A stretch of 16,223 nt of DNA from Bacillota bacterium (GCA_023460155.1 JAEWRF010000241.1:1-16223), one strand, 5' to 3'. Positions 1 to 6,902 are shown, counted from the first letter of the stretch. The notes: a model not told the origin generated them from the sequence alone. Made by a program: numbers and translations.

Positions 1-1703
1 GCCTTTCCGTGATGCTCAAGCCGGGCTACTCCCCGGAGGAGCAGTACCGCAGCCGCGGGAAACAGGGCCCGTGGACGGACGTGTACGCCACTGCCGCGAC
101 GCTCTATAAGCTGCTGACGGGTGAAACTCCGCCGGAGGCGATGGACCGGCTGGCGGAGGACGACCTGAAGCCGTTCTCGTCGTTCGGGCTCAGCTTACCG
201 GAAAACTATGAAAAAGCAATCCTGAAAGCGCTCTCCGTGCGCGCGGAGGGACGATACCAGAGCATGGCGGAATTCGAGGCGGCGCTCACCGGAGAGGTGG
301 AGCAGGAAGACGCCCGCCCTTCCCCGGCGGAAAAAGCCGATGAAACAGCGCCCGTGAACCCGGCACCCACTAAAAATGCAGAATCAAAGGAAGAAAGACC
401 GGTTCCCCCGAACGGGCTTCCCTGCGTTACCGTTCCCATTCCGGAAAGGAAGTGGGGCGGCACGTTGGGCGAAGAAAAAGCCGGCTTTGCCGCAGAGGAA
501 AGCCCTGCGGGCTATGACCAGCTGACTTCCGGAGACCAAGGCGATGGAAATTACTTTTCTTTATCACAAGTTTGGCTTATTTCCGGTGCAGTCGTCCTCG
601 GAATCATTGTGATGATAATGATTCTTTCCGGTGTAATCGAGCAGCGGCATGACGACATTTCCGTGCAGGCGGGGGCGTCCTCCTCCGCGGCGTTGGAAAG
701 TTCCTCGGAGGCGCAGTCAAACACCGTTCCCGTACAAACAAGGTCATCCGGAGAAACGGTGGTTTCGTCTGTCGCCGCGCCCAGTTCTTCCGGCACTCCT
801 TCCTCCGTGCCTCCGGTGTCGTCCGCGCAGTCGTCGGCTCCTTCTTCGCCCAGTCAAACGGGCACAACGGGCAATACTTCAGGGAACATTTCAAATAATG
901 GATTTGTTGCCCAGCAGGGCGACTGGATTTATTATTCCAATGAAAGTGATACTGAGCGACTGTATAAGATGAAAGACGATGGCAGCGAAAAAAGTCGAAT
1001 GTATATCGCCGCAAGCGATAATATTAATATTATTGGAAACTGGATTTATTATTCCAATGAAGCAGTGGGAAAACTCTGTAAGATGAAGACAGACGGTACC
1101 GGCTGGGCTCAACTGAGTGATGACCGCCCGGGATCAATGAATATTGTTGGTGACTGGATCTATTATTCAAGCAACAAAAACCAGGGCCTTTACAAAATTA
1201 AAACAGACGGAAGCAACAAAACAAAGCTGGACGATGGCTTTATAATGCAGGTAAACGTGAGCGGTGATGAAATTTATTACAGGAATGCAGATAAAAACGA
1301 TATTCTTTACAAAATTAAAACAGACGGAAGCGGCAAAGCTCAAGTAGGTGCCGACAGCACATGGTCTTTCAATGTGGTAAATGATTGGATCTATTATGAA
1401 AACAAAAATGACGGCGATAAACTTTATAAAATAAAAGCAGACGGAAGCAGCAGGACAAAGCTTACTGATGATGCATCATCCTATCTGAATGCCACCGAAA
1501 ATTGGGTTTACTATGGAAATGACAGCGACGGCGGAAGCCTTTACAAGGTCAAGACGGACGGCAGCGGCAGAATCAAGTTGGGTAAAGATAAAATCGGACA
1601 GATCAATGTAATTGGCGACTGGATTTATTATATAAATGCCGGCGATAATTATGCGGTCTATCGGATTAAGTCCGACGGCACGCATCGCCAGCTTGTAAAC
1701 TGA
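1..1703 (+). CDS. Membrane Ser/Thr protein kinase with DUF5050-like repeat ectodomain, 5' partial
   Basis: The reading frame is open to the left edge, so the start and the kinase N-lobe lie outside the window. Counting from the GTG at 9, residues 6-13 (GYSPEEQY) match the P+1/APE region of bacterial Hanks-type kinases. WTDVYATAATLYKLLTG (22-38) is the conserved helix F region, and the C-lobe ends near residue 95. A charged, proline-rich cytoplasmic linker follows, then one membrane helix at about 187-210. Next is a Ser/Thr/Pro-rich extracellular stalk (about 220-297). From residue 302 to the end are seven repeats of about 39 residues with the pattern GDWIYY...LYKIKTDGS, typical of DUF5050 or propeller-like ectodomains. 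The family phosphorylates proteins inside the cell, and the ectodomain probably senses or anchors to something outside; that role is inferred. The gene ends at a hairpin shared with the convergent gene. The kinase assignment rests only on the C-lobe, but the architecture is clear. Confidence 0.88.
   Translation, partial: LSVMLKPGYSPEEQYRSRGKQGPWTDVYATAATLYKLLTGETPPEAMDRLAEDDLKPFSSFGLSLPENYEKAILKALSVRAEGRYQSMAEFEAALTGEVEQEDARPSPAEKADETAPVNPAPTKNAESKEERPVPPNGLPCVTVPIPERKWGGTLGEEKAGFAAEESPAGYDQLTSGDQGDGNYFSLSQVWLISGAVVLGIIVMIMILSGVIEQRHDDISVQAGASSSAALESSSEAQSNTVPVQTRSSGETVVSSVAAPSSSGTPSSVPPVSSAQSSAPSSPSQTGTTGNTSGNISNNGFVAQQGDWIYYSNESDTERLYKMKDDGSEKSRMYIAASDNINIIGNWIYYSNEAVGKLCKMKTDGTGWAQLSDDRPGSMNIVGDWIYYSSNKNQGLYKIKTDGSNKTKLDDGFIMQVNVSGDEIYYRNADKNDILYKIKTDGSGKAQVGADSTWSFNVVNDWIYYENKNDGDKLYKIKADGSSRTKLTDDASSYLNATENWVYYGNDSDGGSLYKVKTDGSGRIKLGKDKIGQINVIGDWIYYINAGDNYAVYRIKSDGTHRQLVN
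912..1703 (+). repeat. Seven in-frame tandem repeats of about 117 bases coding for the kinase ectodomain
   Basis: Seven units each begin with a (G/N)(D/N)(W/E)(I/V)YY box and carry an LYK(I/M/V)K(T/A)DG box about 16-17 residues later. The period is close to 39 codons. Units 3 and 4 share an exact 27-base stretch (1188-1214 and 1305-1331) exactly 117 bases apart, which suggests a fairly recent unit duplication. Seven units would suit a closed seven-bladed propeller, although each 39-residue unit is short for a full blade. The fold is inferred, while the repeat itself is read directly. Confidence 0.9.
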
Positions 1704-1717
1704 CCCCGAACCGAAAA

Positions 1718-1753
1718 AATCGCCCGGAAAGCAGAAAAGCTTTCCGGGCGATT
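1718..1753. terminator. Bidirectional intrinsic terminator between convergent genes
   Basis: A perfect 15-base stem (1718-1732 with 1739-1753, core CGCCCGGAAAGC) has a 6-base loop. On the minus strand it is followed by a run of six T (1714-1719), ideal for ending the PC4-like gene. On the plus strand a weaker T-rich tail (CGTGTTTT) follows, so it can also stop the kinase transcript. Confidence 0.9.
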
Positions 1754-1762
1754 CGTGTTTTG

Positions 1763-1984
1763 CTACAGCTCCATTTGATCCAGAATGTCGCGCAGCTGCT
1801 TCATTTCCTCCGCCGTAAGGGTAATCCCCTTGCCCATCTTGGCGTGGTCCGGCGACCAGTCGCGGATGTCGTATTTCGGGTCGCGCCCGTTCCAGCTCAC
1901 GAGGTTCACCTCGCGCTTCCACCCCTTTATGTTTTCGGAAAGCTCCCCGAACTCCTTAACAACTTCAAATTCAATTTCCGCCAT
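1763..1984 (-). CDS. ydbC: YdbC/PC4-like single-stranded DNA-binding protein
   Basis: A 73-residue protein with the YdbC hallmark run from LSENIKGWKREVN through VSWNGRDPKYDIRDWSPDH to MGKGITL. YdbC proteins are bacterial relatives of the eukaryotic coactivator PC4 (p15); they are small dimers that bind single-stranded nucleic acid. The length is that of the full family domain. I chose the ATG at 1984 because AGGAAGG lies 8 bases upstream; the in-frame TTG two codons earlier would sit too near that site. The gene is a single unit with its own promoter (2023-2050) and a strong terminator (1718-1753). Its cellular job, perhaps in repair or transcription, is not settled for the family. Confidence 0.9.
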   Translation of the reverse strand: MAEIEFEVVKEFGELSENIKGWKREVNLVSWNGRDPKYDIRDWSPDHAKMGKGITLTAEEMKQLRDILDQMEL

Positions 1985-2022
1985 AGACAATTCCTTCCTT
2001 TTGCTTTTCTCTTCGCTCTATT

Positions 2023-2050
2023 ATTATAACGGATCGGTGAATTTTTACAA
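2023..2050 (-). promoter_or_regulatory. Sigma-A-type promoter of the YdbC-like gene
   Basis: On the minus strand TTGTAA (2050-2045) and a perfect TATAAT (2028-2023) are 16 bases apart. The predicted start is roughly 30 bases before the gene's ATG. Confidence 0.65.
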
Positions 2051-2080
2051 CCGGAAAATTTCATGCCGAAACATCCGGGC

Positions 2081-2114
2081 AAAAAAATCCGCTCTCCGGC
2101 TGACCGGAGAGCGG
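2081..2114 (-). terminator. Intrinsic terminator of the CHAP-like gene
   Basis: An 11-base perfect stem, CCGCTCTCCGG (2089-2099) with its complement (2104-2114), closes on a CTGA loop. On the minus strand it is followed by a run of seven T (2081-2087). It lies 15 bases beyond the stop codon at 2129. Confidence 0.92.
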
Positions 2115-2128
2115 CGGAGAAAACCGGA

Positions 2129-2665
2129 CTATTTCCTGAACCGGAAGTATTTGATCCCCGGAGTGGAAGGATTTACCGTGCGGTTTATGTAGCAGTAGGT
2201 TTTCCCGTCGGAGGTCCATTTCCAGTTCTGCTCGATCACGGTGCAGGTCGTGCCCGAAACGCTCTTTACAATGAACCAGTGGCCCGAGCCGGAACGGTCA
2301 AGCTGATAGCCGACATCGCCGGGTTTCGGCGCCCAGGTGCGGGCAAAGGAGCCGGAGGACGCAACGGGTGTGCGTCCGGTCAGCAGGTTCGTCACGGTGA
2401 CCCCGTACCGGGCGCTGTAATATTTCTTCACATATCCGGCGCAGCAGAAATCACCCGTGCTGCTTTTTACGGTCGTGTACCTTGCCGGCACGCCGTTGAA
2501 GGTATCCACCGTCTGGCCCTTCGCCCAGACGGTTCCGGAATAGGTCACCCGCACCATCGTGGAGGCCGAAGCCGAAAAGGCCAAGGTGAACAGCGCGGCG
2601 AAAACCAGCAGAAAGATCGCCGCGTGCCGCCCGAGGCGGCCGGAGGCAGTATGTAGCTTTTTCAT
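2129..2665 (-). CDS. Secreted CHAP-like cysteine amidase/peptidase
   Basis: A 178-residue protein. It has a basic N-terminus, a hydrophobic core at about 14-30, and a likely signal peptidase site after SASA (residue 34), so it should be exported. The mature part resembles a small CHAP or NlpC/P60-type domain: FCCAGYVKKYY (73-83) would supply the catalytic Cys (C75, with C74 next to it), GHWFIV (128-133) the His (H129), and EQNWKW (145-150) the third polar residue (E145 or N147). APKPGDVGY (112-120) is the usual loop before the His strand. Such enzymes usually cut peptidoglycan peptides, but the substrate is not shown here. The ATG at 2665 follows AGGGG with 8 bases between; the TTG two codons upstream is less likely. 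No cell wall-binding repeats are present. The gene stands alone with its own terminator. Confidence 0.72.
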   Translation of the reverse strand: MKKLHTASGRLGRHAAIFLLVFAALFTLAFSASASTMVRVTYSGTVWAKGQTVDTFNGVPARYTTVKSSTGDFCCAGYVKKYYSARYGVTVTNLLTGRTPVASSGSFARTWAPKPGDVGYQLDRSGSGHWFIVKSVSGTTCTVIEQNWKWTSDGKTYCYINRTVNPSTPGIKYFRFRK

Positions 2666-2775
2666 ATGCAATTCCCCTGTGTCGCAAATCTGTTTTTTAA
2701 GTTTTTATGGAAGAAGCCCGAAATTTCGCTCCGATTTGCTCACCTCCCTGTGCAAAATACCTTCTTCCTGTTTTC

Positions 2776-2802
2776 TTTATACCATCTTTCGCGTTTTTGT
2801 AA
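2776..2802 (-). promoter_or_regulatory. Possible promoter of the CHAP-like gene
   Basis: On the minus strand TATAAA (2781-2776) is preceded by TGG, which resembles an extended -10. TTACAA (2802-2797) is upstream with a short 15-base spacer. It would give a leader of about 100 bases. The short spacer makes this a weak call. Confidence 0.35.
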
Positions 2803-2957
2803 CTGATTTGTAAGTATTAACAAATAATGGATCATTTTGCCATTTTTGCCCAGAGTTGGCCGTTTCTTCCGGGAAACCCGCCAAAGGCGCGCCGTCATAG
2901 ACATGCACGCAGGTGTCCCCTCCCCCCTTCTGCCGCAGAGAAAAGAGAAATGCACAA

Positions 2958-2987
2958 AAAGACGCGCCCGCAAGCGGGCGCGTCTTT
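2958..2987. terminator. Orphan bidirectional terminator-like hairpin
   Basis: A 13-base perfect stem (AAAGACGCGCCCG at 2958-2970 with 2975-2987) closes on a CAAG loop, with A-rich and T-rich flanks on either side. No gene lies immediately upstream on either strand. It may end a short RNA, insulate its neighbours, or be left from a lost gene. Confidence 0.65.
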
Positions 2988-3109
2988 ATCGGGGTATCAG
3001 AAATCCGGCAAGCTCGGTACCGGTGCATCTTTATTGTCTTCGGATAAAAATAAATAATCGTTTACTGGTAATTTTATATTATTTTTTATTTTATTTTAAA
3101 ATATTATTG

Positions 3110-3136
3110 TTAATTTTTTATAATATGTGTCGATAT
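3110..3136 (+). promoter_or_regulatory. Possible sigma-D (FliA-type) promoter of the chemotaxis gene
   Basis: GTCGATAT (3129-3136) differs at one base from the Bacillus sigma-D -10 GCCGATAT. It lies 15 bases after TTAA (3110-3113), the expected spacing for a TAAA-like -35. A sigma-A-like TATAAT (3119-3124) overlaps but lacks a good -35. Confidence 0.4.
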
Positions 3137-3233
3137 ATGAATTAAACGAGAACGGATAAAAATCAGTTTACCAATTTTCCCAATGGAATCGCAGCAAACT
3201 AAATTTTTAATATTTTCACAAGAGGGAATGACT

Positions 3234-4520
3234 ATGAACACTGATGGTTTGAAATGGTTTGAGAAAAAATGGTTTGTCAATCTCAAGATCAGGACTCGGC
3301 TTACCCTTAGTTTCCTGTTTCTCGCCGTACCTGCCGCTGCCGTCGGCGCGGCAGGAATTCTGTTTTCCCTATGGGGAAACGTTCCTCATTCAGTGACATT
3401 CGCGGTCATCGTCGGAATACTTTCACTGCTGGAACTGGCGGGTGCGCTGCTGCTCGGTTCCATCAACGCATTTTTAGTCACAGATCCGACGGAGAAAAAT
3501 GAACGCGTCATTCGGAAATTTGCTACCGGCAGCTTCAGTACCGGCGACATCATTCGGAAAAGGGATTGGATTACCGCCGAATATCAGGATGAAATCGGCA
3601 GTTTTTCGCGAAGAATTAAAGATATTATGGCGTATCTCAGGAACATTGACGCCTGCGTTAAAAAGGTCTCGGAAGGAGACCTTACCGCAGAGGTTCCCGT
3701 CTGTTCCCCAGATGACGAAATTGGAAACAGCCTGTCCCGGCTGGTCGATCATTTTCATGATCTGGTCGTTACCATTGTTACGACCGTCGAGCAGGTGAAT
3801 TCGGGGGCAAAGCTTGTTTCAAACTCCAGCCAGTCTCTGGCTCAGGGAGCTTCCGAGCAGGCCAGCACGGTGGAGGAACTGACCGCCTCGCTGGAACAGA
3901 TTTTCGCGCAAACGCGCAGAAACGCGGAAAACGCCAAGCAGGCCAATACCCTTGCCCAAACCGCCAAAGCAAATGCTTCACAGGGCAATGCTCAGATGAA
4001 GGATATGCTGAAGGCAATGGACGAAATAAACCTTTCTTCCGCCGATATCAGCAAAGTAATAAAAGCAATTGAAGACATCGCATTTCAAACGAATATTCTG
4101 GCACTGAACGCGGCCGTGGAAGCCGCGCGGGCCGGTCAGCAGGGCAGAGGCTTTGCCGTTGTGGCGGAAGAGGTCCGGAATCTGGCCGGGAAGTCGGCCA
4201 CGGCCGCCAAAGAAACAACCGCTATGATTGAGAACTCCATCAAAAAGGTTGCTGCCGGAACGGAAATTGCCAACCGCACCGCCAAAGCGCTTGACGAGAT
4301 CGTCTCACAGGTTGAACGCGCCGCTGAATTGGTCGACTCGATCGCGGCGGCCTCCGACGAACAGGCACACAGTCTGGAACAGATCAATCTCGGCATCGGA
4401 CAGGTTTCTCAGGTGACTCAGGCAAACGCGGCTGCGGTGGAGGAAAGCGCGGCCGCCAGCGAAGAGCTTTCCGGTCAGGCCGTTCAGCTAAAGGAGCATG
4501 TCGGTATTTTTACGGTTTAG
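3234..4520 (+). CDS. Methyl-accepting chemotaxis protein with minimal extracellular part
   Basis: A 428-residue chemoreceptor that should signal through CheW and CheA. Two membrane helices (about 23-47 and 54-82) are joined by only a few residues, so there is no extracellular ligand domain. Two HAMP-like segments follow: about 83-135 with DEIGSF at 119-124, and about 138-185 with EGDLTAEV and DEIGNS at 161-166. The signalling hairpin tip is clear (DIAFQTNILALNAAVEAARAG, split here as DIAFQTNILALN 281-292 and AAVEAARAG 293-301), as is GRGFAVVAEEVRNLA (305-319). No CheR-binding pentapeptide is present at the C-terminus. The ATG at 3234 has AGAGGGA 6 bases upstream; the earlier in-frame ATG at 3228 abuts that site and is less likely. 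It probably senses a membrane or cytoplasmic signal, or works through a partner; this is inferred. Confidence 0.93.
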   Translation: MNTDGLKWFEKKWFVNLKIRTRLTLSFLFLAVPAAAVGAAGILFSLWGNVPHSVTFAVIVGILSLLELAGALLLGSINAFLVTDPTEKNERVIRKFATGSFSTGDIIRKRDWITAEYQDEIGSFSRRIKDIMAYLRNIDACVKKVSEGDLTAEVPVCSPDDEIGNSLSRLVDHFHDLVVTIVTTVEQVNSGAKLVSNSSQSLAQGASEQASTVEELTASLEQIFAQTRRNAENAKQANTLAQTAKANASQGNAQMKDMLKAMDEINLSSADISKVIKAIEDIAFQTNILALNAAVEAARAGQQGRGFAVVAEEVRNLAGKSATAAKETTAMIENSIKKVAAGTEIANRTAKALDEIVSQVERAAELVDSIAAASDEQAHSLEQINLGIGQVSQVTQANAAAVEESAAASEELSGQAVQLKEHVGIFTV

Positions 4521-4565
4521 TTCGCCGCCGGCGGGGAACCGATTCATCCGCCCCGGCGGAAACGC

Positions 4566-4619
4566 AAAAAGGAAGCCCGAAGGGCCGGCATCCGCCGGTT
4601 CGTCGGGCTTCCTTTTTTT
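4566..4619. terminator. Bidirectional terminator between the chemotaxis gene and the FAD oxidoreductase gene
   Basis: GGAAGCCCGA (4571-4580) pairs with TCGGGCTTCC (4603-4612). It is followed by seven T (4613-4619) on the plus strand and flanked by five A (4566-4570), which read as T on the minus strand. The 22-base apex contains CCGG repeats that can form a second short stem. Confidence 0.9.
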
Positions 4620-4645
4620 GGCGGGCGCTGTTCACAACGATACGC

Positions 4646-6181
4646 TTAATTCCCGCCTGCCGTTTGCGGAATCGGGCTGCGCTCCGTATGCACAAACTCC
4701 GTCCGATCGCTTTTGCAGATCATCTGGGCGGCGTTTCGCCCGCTCATCATGCACATGGGCACGCCGCCGCCAATCTCCGTCCACTGGCCCGCCATATAAA
4801 AATTCCGAAGGCCTGGCAGTGTTTTGGGGAGGCTCCTGCCGAAGGTCTGTTTGCTTGCCGACCAGCCCTGCGGACTGGCCTGCCAATTTCCGGTATAGCG
4901 GATGTAGGTGGCGGGCGTCGCCAGCCCGCAGACCTCCACATGGTTTTTTATCTCCCCGAAGCGGTCCTCCAGCGCGTTGGTCAGTTCGCCGCAGATCCGC
5001 TTTTTTTCCGCGTCATAGCGAGCCTTATCCCCGGCTCTGAGATTCACCCAGGTATCACAGTCGTTGCTTGAGAGCATGGCGGTCAGGCAGGTTTTTCCGG
5101 GCGCGGCCGCCGTCGGGTCAAAATTGACGATGGTCAGCGCCAGTTCGCTGAGCACGGTCTTCCCGTCGATTTCGACGGCCTTTTTCAGCGGCAGAAACAG
5201 CCAGTGCGGCTGGTCCTCAAAGGTGCGGTTCAGCCCAAGGAAAAAATACATGCCGGGCGCGGGGCGCTGCATGCCGCCCTTTTCATACATCTTAACAATC
5301 TCTTTGCTCTTGTATGCTCCCCCCAGCATCTCATAGACGGTGCTTCGGCCGTCCGCCGCCGAAAGCACAAAATCGGCGGCGTGCTTCTCGCCGTTCAGTT
5401 CCACTCCGCATGCGCGGTTCTCCTGTACTAAAATCTTCTCGATCCGCGAGCTGTAATGGATACTGCCGCCCAGGCCGAGATAGCGCTGCTCCATCAGCCG
5501 CGCAAGCTTTGCCGAGCCGCCGATCGGATAGCCGGCGCCCTTCTTGTGCAGCCAGCCGCAGTTGATCAGCGTCACCAGCATGGTAAAACAGCCGGGGTAG
5601 GCGCTGGTAAAAAACCGTTTGAGCAGTGGGCTGTGCAGTTTCGCTGCAAAATCCGCATTGCTCATGCGGTACCATTTGAGCATCTGCGGCATTTGGGGCA
5701 GCATCCCTCCCATCATGCCGATTTTTTCGCGAAGCGACAGAAACTCCATGGGTTTTTCCACCGGCAGATTGAAATCGAGGAAGGACCTGATTCCGTGGAT
5801 AAACTGATCAATGAGGCCGCTGTCCTCAGGAGAAATGCGCTTCATCTCATTCTCAAGCCGGTCGATATCCGTATAGGCGGTGAATCGGCTGCCCAAGCCG
5901 TCCTCAATGGAACAATATTCGCGATAATCGACGGTCTCGAGCTGATTCATATCGATGAGCTCGCTCCAAAGGTTGTAGATACTTACGGAAGGTTTGGTCC
6001 CCACCAGCCAATGGATGCAGCCGTCAAACGAATAGCCGCTGCGTTCCCAGCCGGTGCACAGGCCGCCAGGCCTCGCGCCAAGTTCGTAAATTTCGGTGTC
6101 GTAACCGCTCATCTGCAGGTAACAGCCAGCCGAAAGCCCCGCCATTCCGGCCCCAATGATGATGCCTTTTTTTCTGCTCAA
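4646..6181 (-). CDS. CrtI-like FAD-dependent oxidoreductase (phytoene desaturase/retinol saturase-like)
   Basis: A 511-residue flavoprotein. The N-terminus is a Rossmann dinucleotide-binding motif, GIIIGAGMAGLSAG (6-19), followed by EIYELGARPGGLCTGW, which fits the phytoene desaturase/amine oxidase superfamily. Near the C-terminus NFYMAGQWTEIGGGVP and SGRNAAQMI form the second FAD-binding segment. Length matches the CrtI group. The substrate cannot be read from the sequence: no carotenoid synthesis partner such as crtB is nearby, and many such proteins in anaerobes have unknown substrates. I chose the TTG at 6181 because AGGAGGGG sits about 6 bases upstream and the protein then begins just before the FAD motif. 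A GTG at 6205 that overlaps the tetR stop (GTGA) is an alternative and would add eight residues. It lies directly downstream of the TetR gene, which probably controls it. Confidence 0.85.
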   Translation of the reverse strand: MSRKKGIIIGAGMAGLSAGCYLQMSGYDTEIYELGARPGGLCTGWERSGYSFDGCIHWLVGTKPSVSIYNLWSELIDMNQLETVDYREYCSIEDGLGSRFTAYTDIDRLENEMKRISPEDSGLIDQFIHGIRSFLDFNLPVEKPMEFLSLREKIGMMGGMLPQMPQMLKWYRMSNADFAAKLHSPLLKRFFTSAYPGCFTMLVTLINCGWLHKKGAGYPIGGSAKLARLMEQRYLGLGGSIHYSSRIEKILVQENRACGVELNGEKHAADFVLSAADGRSTVYEMLGGAYKSKEIVKMYEKGGMQRPAPGMYFFLGLNRTFEDQPHWLFLPLKKAVEIDGKTVLSELALTIVNFDPTAAAPGKTCLTAMLSSNDCDTWVNLRAGDKARYDAEKKRICGELTNALEDRFGEIKNHVEVCGLATPATYIRYTGNWQASPQGWSASKQTFGRSLPKTLPGLRNFYMAGQWTEIGGGVPMCMMSGRNAAQMICKSDRTEFVHTERSPIPQTAGGN

Positions 6182-6201
6182 CGGAACCCCTCCTATAAAA
6201 C

Positions 6202-6837
6202 TCACCGCTTAACTCTGCTCCAAAAGAACGCAATGTGCTTTGAAACAAGCTCTTTGATTTGCTCCACTTCAATAAAATCGTGCTTCACCACCGCATACTC
6301 ATAATATAGACTGACCGAGTACGCCAGGTATTCATCGGCCAGCATTTCGGGCTCGAAGGGCTGTATGGCTCCATCCCGGATCATTTTGGCGAAGGCCCGG
6401 GTATAAATAAGCCGCGGCACCTCAATGACCTGCTGTTCAAAGAGCCGCCTGATTTTCTCATCGGAAAACTGCTCAATGGTCAGAATCCGGCCGATCTTAT
6501 TCATCACGGGGTCACCCAGCCTTTGTACAAACAGGTCGAGCGACTGCTCCAAAAACGCGAGCGGCCCGGCCTGATCGATGATCCCATCCACCGCTTCTTC
6601 TGAAAAAACGGCTCCGCCGATTCGTTCCTTAAAATATTCAAAGATGGCGCCGAGCAAAGCCTCTTTATTTTTAAAATGGTTGTACATCGAACTTTCGTTG
6701 ATGCCGACCGCGCGCGTGATGTCCCTCACCGAAACGCCGCTGTATCCTTTCTGAGAAAAAAGATCAACCGCCGTCATAAAAATACGCTCTTTTGTGGAAA
6801 CGCTCTTTTTCTCATCCGTATTTTCATTTTGCTTCAT
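6202..6837 (-). CDS. TetR/AcrR family transcriptional regulator
   Basis: A 211-residue repressor of usual TetR length. The DNA-binding head covers about residues 15-62: STKERIFMTAVDLFSQKGY, then SVRDITRAVGINESSMYNHF with a recognition helix around 47-54, then KNKEALL. The C-terminal ligand-binding domain has no recognisable specificity. The ATG at 6837 follows an AGGAG site. The gene is first in a two-gene unit, and its TGA overlaps a possible GTG start of the oxidoreductase by four bases, so translation may be coupled. A 12-base palindrome next to its own -10 box suggests that it represses itself and the oxidoreductase. The inducer is unknown; a hydrophobic substrate of the partner enzyme is a guess. 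Confidence 0.93.
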   Translation of the reverse strand: MKQNENTDEKKSVSTKERIFMTAVDLFSQKGYSGVSVRDITRAVGINESSMYNHFKNKEALLGAIFEYFKERIGGAVFSEEAVDGIIDQAGPLAFLEQSLDLFVQRLGDPVMNKIGRILTIEQFSDEKIRRLFEQQVIEVPRLIYTRAFAKMIRDGAIQPFEPEMLADEYLAYSVSLYYEYAVVKHDFIEVEQIKELVSKHIAFFWSRVKR

Positions 6838-6854
6838 TTTAACGCTCCTGTTAT

Positions 6855-6866
6855 AAACGATCGTTT
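6855..6866. promoter_or_regulatory. Probable TetR operator
   Basis: A perfect 12-base palindrome, AAACGATCGTTT, is centred 6-7 bases downstream of the -10 box of the tetR promoter, over the expected transcription start. This is a typical place and form for a TetR-family operator. That this TetR binds it is inferred. Confidence 0.7.
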
Positions 6867-6872
6867 GTTTAT

Positions 6873-6900
6873 ATTATACTCTTCCCTTCCTCAATGTCAA
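6873..6900 (-). promoter_or_regulatory. Strong sigma-A promoter of the tetR-oxidoreductase unit
   Basis: On the minus strand a perfect TTGACA (6900-6895) and a perfect TATAAT (6878-6873) are 16 bases apart. The strength of this promoter fits a unit kept off by a repressor at the adjoining palindrome. Confidence 0.85.
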
Positions 6901-6902
6901 TG

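Larger units (their letters stand above)
2666..3233. other. 568-base gap without a credible gene; leaders, promoters and an orphan hairpin
   Basis: From the left it holds the leader of the CHAP-like gene (to about 2770), a possible minus-strand promoter, and a GC-rich stretch (2870-2990) ending in a strong hairpin. A very AT-rich block (3040-3140) carries possible promoters for the chemotaxis gene, followed by that gene's leader of about 90 bases. Several short open frames cross the region on both strands, but none has a good ribosome binding site with a recognisable protein. Confidence 0.6.

Noticed and set aside
221..240. cre-like TGAAAGCGCT sequence (CcpA site)
   Set aside because: It is inside the kinase coding region, only partly matches the consensus, and is not near a promoter.
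2740..3028. Two overlapping minus-strand frames of 77 and 83 codons in the gap before the chemotaxis gene
   Set aside because: No ribosome binding site at a sensible start, no recognisable sequence, and both cross the strong hairpin or its flank. A decayed gene remains possible but is not supported.
5456..6304. 282-codon open frame on the plus strand opposite the FAD oxidoreductase
   Set aside because: Antisense shadow; the minus-strand flavoprotein is intact with both FAD motifs.
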